Origin: JBOGIG01 sp050742455
GTDB taxonomy: Bacteria; Actinomycetota; Acidimicrobiia; Acidimicrobiales; JBOGIG01
Assembly: GCA_050742455.1 (NCBI GenBank)
Contig: JBOGIG010000098.1
Span: forward strand, 1-10,839
Direction: 5' to 3'
DNA: 10,839 nucleotides
The notes beneath the pieces were generated by a model that saw only the letters and a program-made list of their open reading frames with translations, was not told where the DNA came from and ran no database searches. This document shows positions 1 through 6,703 of this stretch, piece by piece (position 1 is the stretch's first letter; every line of letters starts with the position of its first letter). The position numbers and the translations under genes are program-made.

Positions 1-329
1 GCTTCGTACCCCGCCCCTACGATTTCGATCCCGAGGCGGTCAAGGTGCCCTACCACCACGCCAATGTTGACTCCGACGAGGTCATCTTTTATTCGTCGGG
101 CGATTTCATGAGCCGCAAGGGGGCAGGCATCACGCCTGGCTCTATGACTCTTCATCCTGCCGGCTTCGTGCACGGGCCCCAGCCCGGGAGCGTTGAGGCG
201 TCGATGGACCAGTCGCGCACCGACGAGTTGGCGGTCATGGTGGACACGTTCGAACCGCTGGCCGTGAGCGATGCCTCCCGCTCGGTGGCCGACGGGGACT
301 ATGCCTACAGCTGGGCTCGGGAGTCCTGA
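1..329 (+). CDS. hmgA: Homogentisate 1,2-dioxygenase, C-terminal fragment (5' end outside window)
   Basis: The reading frame is open from the left edge (frame starting at base 3) and ends at TGA 327-329, giving about 108 residues. The fragment reads CFVPRPYDF, then VPYHHANVDSDEVIFYSSG, then LHPAGFVHGPQPG, then MVDTFEPL. This is the conserved C-terminal cupin of homogentisate dioxygenase. In this family the His and Glu residues in the HHANVDSDE and HPAGFVHGP segments help form the Fe(II) and substrate site. The enzyme opens the homogentisate ring to maleylacetoacetate in tyrosine/phenylalanine degradation, in the cytosol. The true start lies upstream of the window, and the internal GTG at 45 is not the start. 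No other pathway gene follows; the next gene is convergent. The family call is firm; hmgA-like paralogues of uncertain substrate exist in actinobacteria. Confidence 0.9.
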   Translation, partial: FVPRPYDFDPEAVKVPYHHANVDSDEVIFYSSGDFMSRKGAGITPGSMTLHPAGFVHGPQPGSVEASMDQSRTDELAVMVDTFEPLAVSDASRSVADGDYAYSWARES

Positions 330-334
330 CCGGT

Positions 335-395
335 CCGAGGCCGGCGTTGGCTCCTGTCATACCGGTCCCGGCGCCCTTCCGGGCAAGCGCCTCGG
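335..395. terminator. Possible bidirectional terminator between convergent genes
   Basis: The 87-nt gap between the hmgA stop and the DinB stop holds nested inverted repeats. CCGAGGC (335-341) pairs with GCCTCGG (389-395), and inside them CCCGG (367-371) pairs with CCGGG (379-383). There is no U-tract, which is common for terminators in GC-rich actinobacteria. Position between two stop codons supports a terminator, but folding has not been computed. Confidence 0.35.
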
Positions 396-416
396 CGGTC
401 GGTTCGGGGACCTTGT

Positions 417-926
417 CTACTCGCCGACGGCTCCGTCGATTGCCTCGCGAAGTAGATCAGCGTGGCCGACGTGTCGGCCCGTCTCCTCGATGAGATGCAA
501 CACCACCCAGCGGAGGGAGAAATGCGGGCCGTCGCGTAGCGGCCGCACCGAAAGCTGTTCGAGATTCTTGGCCGAGGACACGACCTGTCGACTACGTTCG
601 CAAGCGATGCGATAGCGCTCGCGAAGCTCTTCGGGTGTGAGTTCGCCCGCCGTGCGGAATTCCCAGTTAGGGTCGGCGTCCCAGTCCACTTCGTTCCACG
701 GTTCCCTATCGGGGTACCCGAGGAAGCGCACCTCCATCCACGTCTCCTCGACCAGAGCCAGGTGGTAGACGAGTCCGCCCAGAGTGAGCTCTGAAGGCGC
801 CAACTTCTGGGCAAGCTGACTCTTGGTAAGGCCCTCGATCTTTCTCACCATGGCATCTCGTTGGTGGTCGAGATACTGGGTGAGCAGTTGGAACTCGGAG
901 CCGTCAGGCTCGGGATCGTTTCGCAT
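417..926 (-). CDS. DinB family protein (DUF664-type putative metalloenzyme)
   Basis: 169 residues starting at ATG (complement of 924-926). The layout is that of the DinB/YfiT four-helix bundle: an N-terminal helix with HQRDAMVRKIEGL (21-33), the central LVYHLALVEETWM (52-64), and the C-terminal HLIEETGRHVGHADLLRE (144-161). H55 and the C-terminal histidines (H152, H155, possibly H144) are the likely metal ligands, as in DUF664 proteins. In actinobacteria many family members are thiol-dependent transferases or hydrolases using mycothiol. The substrate here cannot be read from sequence. The gene lies 51 nt downstream of the EamA exporter on the same strand, so co-transcription is likely. GAATAT sits 6 nt before the ATG and could be a weak -10 of its own. 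The protein is presumably cytosolic, with no signal peptide. Confidence 0.85.
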   Translation of the reverse strand: MRNDPEPDGSEFQLLTQYLDHQRDAMVRKIEGLTKSQLAQKLAPSELTLGGLVYHLALVEETWMEVRFLGYPDREPWNEVDWDADPNWEFRTAGELTPEELRERYRIACERSRQVVSSAKNLEQLSVRPLRDGPHFSLRWVVLHLIEETGRHVGHADLLREAIDGAVGE

Positions 927-977
927 CGCCTCATATTCTCACCAGTGCCCGCCCGCGGCGGCACTTCTCCGCCGGGT

Positions 978-1892
978 TCAGGGTGTCTCGGGGGTAGGAG
1001 TCTCCAGTGCAGCCAGGGAAGCCGGCGGGCGGCGAAGTATCAGGGCCAGGGCAATCAGCACCACAATCATCCCGACGGCCTGGATTCCCGACACCACCTC
1101 GTTGAGCAGCAAGACGGCCCCCACCGTGGCGACCACAGGAATGGCCAGAGTGGCGGTGGAGGCAAACATGATGGGGACATACTCGTGGGCCCAGTTCATT
1201 AGCAGGTGACCTCCACCGGGGACCACCACCATGACCAGCACCCAGCCGAACGTGCTCGGATCGTGAATAATCAGGTCGTGGCTGGTGGCCAGGGCCAGCG
1301 GACTTACCACCACGGCGGCGACGATGGTCAAGGCGGCCTGGTACTCCAATGCCCCGAGTCGGCGGCGGCACTGCTTGGAGGCGATGAAGTACCAGGCCCA
1401 GGCCAGAAGTGAGGCCACGGCAATCAAATCACCCCCGAGCGTGCGGCCCGCGCCAACCGAGGACCCGAGTACCGCCACAATGGTTCCGGCGATGGCCACA
1501 CCGGTCCACACCAGTGTGGAACCCGATACCTTCTCACCGAACAGCCGACCGGCTACGAGGAAAACCAGGGCCGGCTGCAGCGCGGTGATGATGCTGGCAT
1601 CGGCGACGCTGGTGTGCTTGACCGCGGTAAAGAAGAGCACCACATCCAAACCGAAGGCCACCCCTCCGGGCAGGGCGAACCTAAGGGAGCGCCAGGTGAT
1701 CCTGCCCCCCTGGGCCATTAGGAGGAGGGTAAAGACGGCTGCTCCCAGCCACAGCCGGTTGAAGGCGATCGACAGTCCCGACAGGCGGATGTATTTGATG
1801 AGCACGTTGCCCAGCCCCCAAGCCACCACGGCGGCGAGGACCGCCATCGTTCCGGCCTGGGCGATCGGAACCCGTTTGATCGTTCCCGCCAC
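978..1892 (-). CDS. EamA family (DMT superfamily) transporter
   Basis: 304 residues starting at GTG (complement of 1890-1892). It contains about ten hydrophobic helices arranged as two EamA repeats. The first, roughly residues 15-142, includes the signature VKHTSVADASIITALQPAL (91-109) and LFGEKVS (117-123). The second, roughly 155-287, includes YVPIMFASTATLAIPVV (238-254) and LLNEVVSG (262-269). This is an inner-membrane exporter of small metabolites or drugs; family members move amino acids, nucleosides or aromatic compounds, and the substrate is not predictable here. The start is supported by a TAGGCT -10 hexamer 6 nt upstream (1899-1904), which suggests a leaderless mRNA; no Shine-Dalgarno sequence is visible. 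It is divergent from the carbonic anhydrase gene (75-nt gap) and is followed by the DinB gene on the same strand. The C-terminus ends in a short Pro/Thr/Glu-rich tail. Confidence 0.9.
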   Translation of the reverse strand: MAGTIKRVPIAQAGTMAVLAAVVAWGLGNVLIKYIRLSGLSIAFNRLWLGAAVFTLLLMAQGGRITWRSLRFALPGGVAFGLDVVLFFTAVKHTSVADASIITALQPALVFLVAGRLFGEKVSGSTLVWTGVAIAGTIVAVLGSSVGAGRTLGGDLIAVASLLAWAWYFIASKQCRRRLGALEYQAALTIVAAVVVSPLALATSHDLIIHDPSTFGWVLVMVVVPGGGHLLMNWAHEYVPIMFASTATLAIPVVATVGAVLLLNEVVSGIQAVGMIVVLIALALILRRPPASLAALETPTPETP

Positions 1893-1898
1893 GGACTC

Positions 1899-1904
1899 AG
1901 CCTA
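1899..1904 (-). promoter_or_regulatory. Putative -10 element of leaderless EamA gene
   Basis: On the minus strand the hexamer TAGGCT (TANNNT type) is followed by 6 nt and then the GTG start at 1892, which places the expected transcription start at the start codon. No clear -35 is seen. It lies in the divergent gap shared with the carbonic anhydrase gene. Confidence 0.45.
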
Positions 1905-1955
1905 ACGGCCCCAACCTGGGACCTCGGATTGGCTCGCGGGGCCGGCCGGCGTGGC

Positions 1956-1959
1956 AAGG
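1956..1959 (+). promoter_or_regulatory. Ribosome binding site deciding the carbonic anhydrase start
   Basis: AAGG lies 8 nt before ATG 1968. It supports that start over the in-frame TTG at 1929, which would add 13 low-complexity Arg/Gly residues not found at the N-terminus of this family. Confidence 0.55.
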
Positions 1960-1967
1960 TAACAGTC

Positions 1968-2483
1968 ATGGACATGTCGCCTCTCGTAGCTGATGAGACT
2001 TTCTCCGACGTTCTGGCGGCAAATGCCGCCTACGCCGAGGACTTTCAACACAAGGGTCTGGCCCCGGTAGCGGGGCGTGGTCTGGCCGTTGTCACGTGTA
2101 TGGATTCGCGAATCGAGCCTCTGACGATGCTGGGATTGCGCCCCGGAGAGGCCAAGATCATCCGTAACGCAGGGGCTCGGGTAACCGACGAAGTCCTTGG
2201 AACTCTTGTTCTTGCCGCCCACCTGCTGGGGGTGACCCGGGTAATGGTGGTGGCCCACACCTCCTGCAAGATGTCCAGCGCCAGCGCCGAGGAGGTGTTT
2301 CAGGCGATCGAGCACTCCGGGGTGGATGCCCGCAGCCTTGATTTCGCAATGGTCGAGGACCAGGAGCGGGCCCTTGAGCGAGACATCGAACGCATCCGTC
2401 ACTGGCCGTTCCTGCCCCGATCGTTGGTCGCGGCCGGGTTTGTCTATGACGTCGACAACGGGAGGGTCAAGCACATCTGCTGA
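1968..2483 (+). CDS. Beta-class carbonic anhydrase (small, Rv1284-like)
   Basis: 171 residues from ATG 1968. The zinc site of beta carbonic anhydrases is complete: C44 in VVTCMDSR, with the D46/R48 dyad, then H97 and C100 in VVAHTSC. IIRNAGARVTDE (64-75) is the usual strand after the first ligand. The C-terminal PFLPRSLVAAGFVYDV (147-162) matches what I recall of mycobacterial Rv1284, a small beta-CA of similar length (about 163 residues). It interconverts CO2 and bicarbonate in the cytosol. It stands 28 nt upstream of a class III cyclase of the type that can respond to bicarbonate, on the same strand, so a functional link is plausible. It is divergent from the EamA exporter. The C-terminal residue is a Cys, an oddity with no clear meaning. 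Confidence 0.92.
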   Translation: MDMSPLVADETFSDVLAANAAYAEDFQHKGLAPVAGRGLAVVTCMDSRIEPLTMLGLRPGEAKIIRNAGARVTDEVLGTLVLAAHLLGVTRVMVVAHTSCKMSSASAEEVFQAIEHSGVDARSLDFAMVEDQERALERDIERIRHWPFLPRSLVAAGFVYDVDNGRVKHIC

Positions 2484-2499
2484 GCGTCGTGGGAAGGGG

Positions 2500-2505
2500 G
2501 ATAAT
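2500..2505 (+). promoter_or_regulatory. Putative -10 element of the cyclase gene
   Basis: GATAAT matches TATAAT at five of six positions and lies exactly 6 nt before GTG 2512, consistent with a leaderless transcript starting at the GTG. A purine-rich GGAAGGGGG (2492-2500) just upstream could instead act as a distant Shine-Dalgarno (11 nt spacing) on a transcript shared with the carbonic anhydrase gene. Both modes could operate. Confidence 0.45.
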
Positions 2506-2511
2506 GGCCCC

Positions 2512-5500
2512 GTGCCCGTATGTCCCACCTGCTCTACGCCCAACCCGGCCGGATTCCGGTTCTGCGGGCAGTGCGCCACACCGCTGGACCTGGCCACCTG
2601 TCCCTACTGCGGAGCATCCAATCCCGGCGGTCAGGGATTTTGCGGCCAGTGCGGCAAGGGTTTGGACAAGATGGCCTCGGCTGCTCCGCTGGTCGCCTTG
2701 GAGGAGCGGAAGCTTGCCACCGTGCTATTCGCCGACGTCGTCGGCTTCACTTCTCTGGCGGAACGGACCGACCCCGAAGAAGTGGCCCGCCTGGTCGACG
2801 TGGCCTTCCGCCGGCTGGCCCAGGTGGTGAGCGATCACGGCGGCACGGTCGACAAGTACATGGGCGACTCGGTGCTGGCTGTATTCGGGGTGCCCGTGGC
2901 GCATGACGAGGACGCCGAGCGAGCGGTGGCCGCGGGGCTTGCCATGCGGGAGCTGGGGGGTGACCTTGCTTTTTCCATCGGGATCAACTCCGGTGAGGTG
3001 ATGGCTACCGCCGTTGGTGGCACCGGGGAGGTCACCGTCATCGGGGACACGGTCAATGTCGCGGCCCGATTGGAGAAGGCGGCAGGGGCCGGTGAGGTGT
3101 TGTGCGGGAAGCTGACGGCCCAATTGGCTGGTCGAAGGGTGATCTTCCGTGAGCGCCAGGCCTTGGTATTGAAGGGCAAGCGGGAACCGGTGGAAGTCTG
3201 GGAGGCCGCGGCCCTGCGACAGGCGGGGTCCGACACCGGAGGCGACAACGATGCCGAGAGTCCCGTGCTGGTGGGCCGCCAGGATGAGCTGGCGTTTCTC
3301 GAGGCGCAGTGGCGGCGGGTACATCGGGATGGCCGTACCCAACTGGTGCTGGTTTGCGGTGATGCCGGGTCGGGCAAGACCCGCTTGATCGATGAGTTGG
3401 TTGGGCTGGTCGGGTCCGACGCCATGCTGGTTCGATCGTCCTTCCCCGCCTATGGGCCTATGGGAGGGGGGCGGGTGGCGGCCGACATATTCCGCCAGCT
3501 AGGCCCGTCGGGCGACCAGGAGGTGGATGCCAGGGTCTTGTCAATCAGTGGGGAAATGGATCCCTCGCTTTCATCTATCGATCCCGCCGGCATTGCCGGG
3601 GAGCAGCTTTGGGCCTTCGGCCGCCTGTTGCAGAAAAAGAGCCAGGGCCGACCCGTGCTCATCGTCATTGACGACGTTCACCTCGGAGGCGACCACGCCC
3701 TGGAGCTATTGAGTTCCCTGATGGGAAGGCTGCGCGATGTGGGCCTACTGGTGATCCTGGCCGGACGCACCGACCCTGCTGGATGGCTCAATTGGTTCCC
3801 GGGGGCTAGCACGGTGAGCCTGGAACCCCTGAGTCGCAATGACGCCGTCACTCTGGCGGAGGCCTTCGTGGGCGAGGGTCGGTTGCCTCCCGACGTTGCC
3901 GGTTTCCTCGCCGAACGGGCCAGCGGAAACCCGCTATATCTGCGGGAACTGATCGCCACGGCCCGGGCCCAGGGGTCTCTGGTCGCTGATGGGGGCAGCT
4001 ACCGGCTCCGCTCCGACGCCACCGTACCGCCCACATTGAGGGCACTGCTGGCCGCCCGCCTTGATGCCCTGGAAGCCAATCAGAAGGGGGTCCTTCAACG
4101 CGTTGCCCTGCTGGGTGAGGCCGCGACGAGCGATCAGGTGGCCTCCCTCGGGGTGTCCGATCCCATCCCCGCCCTACGGGACTTGGTGGCAGGCGGCCTG
4201 ATTCATCAAGGATCGGGTGCGGGCCATGAGATCAAGGACCCGCTATTGAGGGAAGTTGCGTATGAGACCCTTCCCCGCTCGGTCCGGGGAGGCCTTCACC
4301 ACCAAGCCGCCGTCGTGGTGGACAGCCCCGAGGAGCGGGTTCGCCACTTTGATCTGGCCGCTTTCTACCTCCCCCACGATCAGGGCGTGACCGATGAGGC
4401 GGCAAGGGTCCTGGCCCAGGCGGGGGAGATCATGGCCCGAGCTTCGCGCAATCAAGAGGCCATCCGTCTCCTAGAGAGGGCTGTGGAGTTGGGGTGTGAC
4501 GAACCTAGGTTCCTGTTGGCCTTGGCCAAGACCCAAGCTCTGGTTGAGCGCGCGGGCGACGCCCTGGCCACCCTGGCACACATTCCCGACGACCCCGACG
4601 ACCCCGCCATCGGCCTCGAGCGGGATCACGTCGCGGCCAACGTCGAGGTCTTCACCGATCCGGCCCAGGCCGCGGGGGCTCTGGTAAAAATTGCCGATCG
4701 GTGGCATGAGTTGGGACAGACGGGCCAGGAGGCGTGGGCTCACTCCAACGCCGGGGTCGCCCTATTCAATCTGAGCCGGATGGATGAGGCATCGACGGAG
4801 TTGGAAAAGGGAATTGACCTTTTTCGCCAGGCCGGCGACGAAACCGGAGCGGTGGCTTCATCGTCGTTCCTGTGCCTGGCCCGTCCCACCGATCACAGAG
4901 TCCCCGGTTGGCTGGCTGACGCTTTGGCACTGGCCGATGCGGCCGGCGACCGCTCCAAGCAGCTGACCAGCCTGGTGACCCTTACATGGCACCATTACAT
5001 CCGATCATTTTGCGGTGGGGTGTCAGACACCGACCAAGCCGAGGGATTCGGCCGCCGGCTGGCCGATCTGGCCCACGAACTGGGTTCGGCCGAGATGGCG
5101 GTGCATGGGTGGAGCTTGCTGTCCATCATGGCCCGCAACACGGGCCGCCTGGGCCTGGCTGTCGATCATGCCGCGGCGGCCGAGAAGGCCTCGGCCAACC
5201 GGGGCAATCGCGATCCCTGGTTGGCTTGGGCCGCCAGCTTCGCCGCCACCGTGGCGGCCGGAGCCACCGGGGCCGCCCCCCCATTCCCGCCGGAGACATC
5301 GTTGGATCCGGTGGTGATCATGGCCGGGGTGGTGATCGAGGCCGAACTCACCCTCGCCGGCAGGCTAGAGGAGGCGCTGTCCCGCTTCGAGGTCACCCGC
5401 CATTGGACCTTGCTCGGCCCCATCAGCCATCTCTACAAACTTCACTACGCCCTGGCCCTGGTCCTTGCCGGCAGGGGAGAGGATGCCGTTCCCTGGCTGA

Positions 5501-5748
5501 GGGAGGCGGCCGAGGCCGCCCGAGCCCTCGGAGCCGGTAGTGCAGGAAGCGCGGCCGAGGCGCTCCTAGCCGAGATCACCGGAGACCGCGCCACATTGCC
5601 TCCTCCACCTCAGATCGCTGGAGGATTGGCCGACGCTCTGATTGTGCGGACTCACGCCCGGTGGGGGGATGAGGCAGCAGCCGCCACCCTGGTGAGGCTT
5701 GCCCGGACCATGGCGATGCCCGGTCTGCTCCTCTCCGTTGGAAGGTAA
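2512..5748 (+). CDS. Class III adenylyl cyclase with twin zinc ribbons, AAA ATPase and helical-repeat tail
   Basis: 1078 residues from GTG 2512; the zinc ribbon starts at once, and the longer in-frame extension back to 2326 overlaps the carbonic anhydrase gene and is rejected. Residues 4-21 and 30-47 form two four-Cys zinc ribbons (CPTC...CGQC; CPYC...CGQC). Residues 66-232 are a class III cyclase domain. Metal ligands are D75 (FADVVGFT) and D119 (KYMGDS). K115 is the likely adenine-contact Lys, with T175 seven residues before N182. N182 and R186 (VNVAARLE) are the transition-state residues. All catalytic positions are present, so activity is expected, probably ATP to cAMP. The K/T pair is the class IIIb type, which includes bicarbonate-stimulated enzymes. 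Residues 252-480 are an AAA/NACHT-like ATPase: VGRQDEL 254-260, Walker A GDAGSGKT 283-290, Walker B VLIVIDDVH 382-390. From about 625 onward, Ala/Leu-rich amphipathic helices suggest TPR repeats. Unlike many actinobacterial relatives there is no LuxR-type HTH at the C-terminus. It is soluble, with no membrane segment. Confidence 0.9.
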   Translation: MPVCPTCSTPNPAGFRFCGQCATPLDLATCPYCGASNPGGQGFCGQCGKGLDKMASAAPLVALEERKLATVLFADVVGFTSLAERTDPEEVARLVDVAFRRLAQVVSDHGGTVDKYMGDSVLAVFGVPVAHDEDAERAVAAGLAMRELGGDLAFSIGINSGEVMATAVGGTGEVTVIGDTVNVAARLEKAAGAGEVLCGKLTAQLAGRRVIFRERQALVLKGKREPVEVWEAAALRQAGSDTGGDNDAESPVLVGRQDELAFLEAQWRRVHRDGRTQLVLVCGDAGSGKTRLIDELVGLVGSDAMLVRSSFPAYGPMGGGRVAADIFRQLGPSGDQEVDARVLSISGEMDPSLSSIDPAGIAGEQLWAFGRLLQKKSQGRPVLIVIDDVHLGGDHALELLSSLMGRLRDVGLLVILAGRTDPAGWLNWFPGASTVSLEPLSRNDAVTLAEAFVGEGRLPPDVAGFLAERASGNPLYLRELIATARAQGSLVADGGSYRLRSDATVPPTLRALLAARLDALEANQKGVLQRVALLGEAATSDQVASLGVSDPIPALRDLVAGGLIHQGSGAGHEIKDPLLREVAYETLPRSVRGGLHHQAAVVVDSPEERVRHFDLAAFYLPHDQGVTDEAARVLAQAGEIMARASRNQEAIRLLERAVELGCDEPRFLLALAKTQALVERAGDALATLAHIPDDPDDPAIGLERDHVAANVEVFTDPAQAAGALVKIADRWHELGQTGQEAWAHSNAGVALFNLSRMDEASTELEKGIDLFRQAGDETGAVASSSFLCLARPTDHRVPGWLADALALADAAGDRSKQLTSLVTLTWHHYIRSFCGGVSDTDQAEGFGRRLADLAHELGSAEMAVHGWSLLSIMARNTGRLGLAVDHAAAAEKASANRGNRDPWLAWAASFAATVAAGATGAAPPFPPETSLDPVVIMAGVVIEAELTLAGRLEEALSRFEVTRHWTLLGPISHLYKLHYALALVLAGRGEDAVPWLREAAEAARALGAGSAGSAAEALLAEITGDRATLPPPPQIAGGLADALIVRTHARWGDEAAAATLVRLARTMAMPGLLLSVGR

Positions 5749-5772
5749 CCCAGCGGGTTGACCGCAGACCGG

Positions 5773-5786
5773 GCTGGTATACCGGC
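5773..5786. promoter_or_regulatory. 14-bp inverted repeat before the membrane-protein gene
   Basis: GCTGGTATACCGGC is a palindrome around GGTATACC, with one T/G wobble position. It lies in the 69-nt gap between the cyclase stop and ATG 5818. TTGACC (5758-5763) resembles a -35 box, but the spacing to TATACC (14 nt) is short. It may be an operator or a small promoter element; this is inference only. Confidence 0.25.
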
Positions 5787-5817
5787 ATCGGGGCCGGCGG
5801 CGCGGCAGAGTTGGGGA

Positions 5818-6654
5818 ATGACCGATGATCCTGGTGGGGTGTCCAGCGAACATCCCCACACCGGCTCGGCCGGAAGCGGCCATCATGCCAATCCGGCCTT
5901 GCAAACTATTTCGTTCCTGCGGGGACAACTCGACAGCCTGGAGAAGCAGGTGGGCTCGGCACTGGGGCAGGCCAACGACGAGGGCCACCATCTTTCCCAG
6001 CCGGGCTGGAAGCGAAGGAGTCCAGGCGAGGCACGCCCTCCGGTGGCTGTTGCAGTGGCCATTGCCATCTTGCTTCAAGTGGTTCTTCCCGACCGCCTCG
6101 TCTTCAAGCCGACCTGGCTGCTCCCCGTCCTGGAAGCGGTCCTGCTCATCGGGTTGATCGTCTCCGATCCCAGGCGTATCGAACGGTCATCGGTCTGGCT
6201 GCGCTACGCCAGCTTGACCCTCATCGCCATCATCTCCATTGCCAATGCCTTTTCGGCCGTCGAGCTGGTGAGGGAGATCGTTCTCGGCACAGGGCCGTCC
6301 AATCCGCGAACCCTGCTCGGTAGCGGGGCCGCCATCTACCTGACCAACATCATCGTCTTCGGCCTGTGGTACTGGGAGCTCGATCGGGGTGGTCCGGTGG
6401 CCCGGGCTCAAGGTGGCGACCGCCACCCCGACTTCATGTTTGTTCAGATGGACAAGACCCAATTGGCTTCGCCGGACTGGAAGCCTCTCTTTCTCGACTA
6501 TTGCTGGCTGTCGTACACCAACGCCACCGCCTTCAGCCCAACCGATACCATGCCGCTGTCGCGAGCGGCCAAGGCCACCATGTTCATCCAATCGGCCGTA
6601 TCCCTGGTCACCGTGGCCCTGGTGGTGGCCCGTGCCGTCAACATCCTCAAGTAG
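5818..6654 (+). CDS. Five-helix membrane protein with pore-loop-like segment, function unknown
   Basis: 278 residues from ATG 5818; an in-frame TTG at 5758 would add 20 residues and cannot be excluded, since GGAAGG at 5740-5745 precedes it. Residues 30-52 form a possible short coiled coil (FLRGQLDSLEKQVGSALGQ). Hydrophobic segments lie at about 74-90, 98-116, 129-148, 168-187 and 252-272. Between the last two, WKPLFLDYCWLSYTNATAFS (221-240) then PTDTMPLS is followed by a helix ending ARAVNIL. That layout (amphipathic helix, Thr-rich loop, last helix) recalls the pore module of two-helix cation channels, but the TVGYG filter is absent. I recall this family only as conserved hypothetical membrane proteins. 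It follows the cyclase gene by 69 nt on the same strand with no evident terminator between, so it may be co-transcribed. Function is unknown; transport or ion conduction is a guess. Confidence 0.8.
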   Translation: MTDDPGGVSSEHPHTGSAGSGHHANPALQTISFLRGQLDSLEKQVGSALGQANDEGHHLSQPGWKRRSPGEARPPVAVAVAIAILLQVVLPDRLVFKPTWLLPVLEAVLLIGLIVSDPRRIERSSVWLRYASLTLIAIISIANAFSAVELVREIVLGTGPSNPRTLLGSGAAIYLTNIIVFGLWYWELDRGGPVARAQGGDRHPDFMFVQMDKTQLASPDWKPLFLDYCWLSYTNATAFSPTDTMPLSRAAKATMFIQSAVSLVTVALVVARAVNILK

Positions 6655-6691
6655 GCCCAACCTCCACAAATAGGGTGTCAGACCCCCTGGC

Positions 6692-6697
6692 CATAAT
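6692..6697 (+). promoter_or_regulatory. Putative -10 element of leaderless lipoprotein gene
   Basis: CATAAT (five of six matches to TATAAT) is followed by 6 nt and then GTG 6704. No Shine-Dalgarno precedes the GTG, so a leaderless transcript is likely and the GTG is preferred over ATG 6725, which has AAGAG 5 nt upstream. Confidence 0.45.
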
Positions 6698-6703
6698 GAT
6701 CGG

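Noticed and set aside
2326..2511. Upstream extension of the cyclase frame to 2326
   Set aside because: It overlaps the carbonic anhydrase gene for most of its length, and the added 62 residues are Ser/Arg-rich without family features. GTG 2512 has a good -10 and starts directly at the zinc ribbon.
1902..2597. 231-codon open frame on the minus strand
   Set aside because: It lies opposite the carbonic anhydrase gene and the start of the cyclase gene, both clearly recognised; its translation resembles no family and is low-complexity Gly/Arg/Pro.
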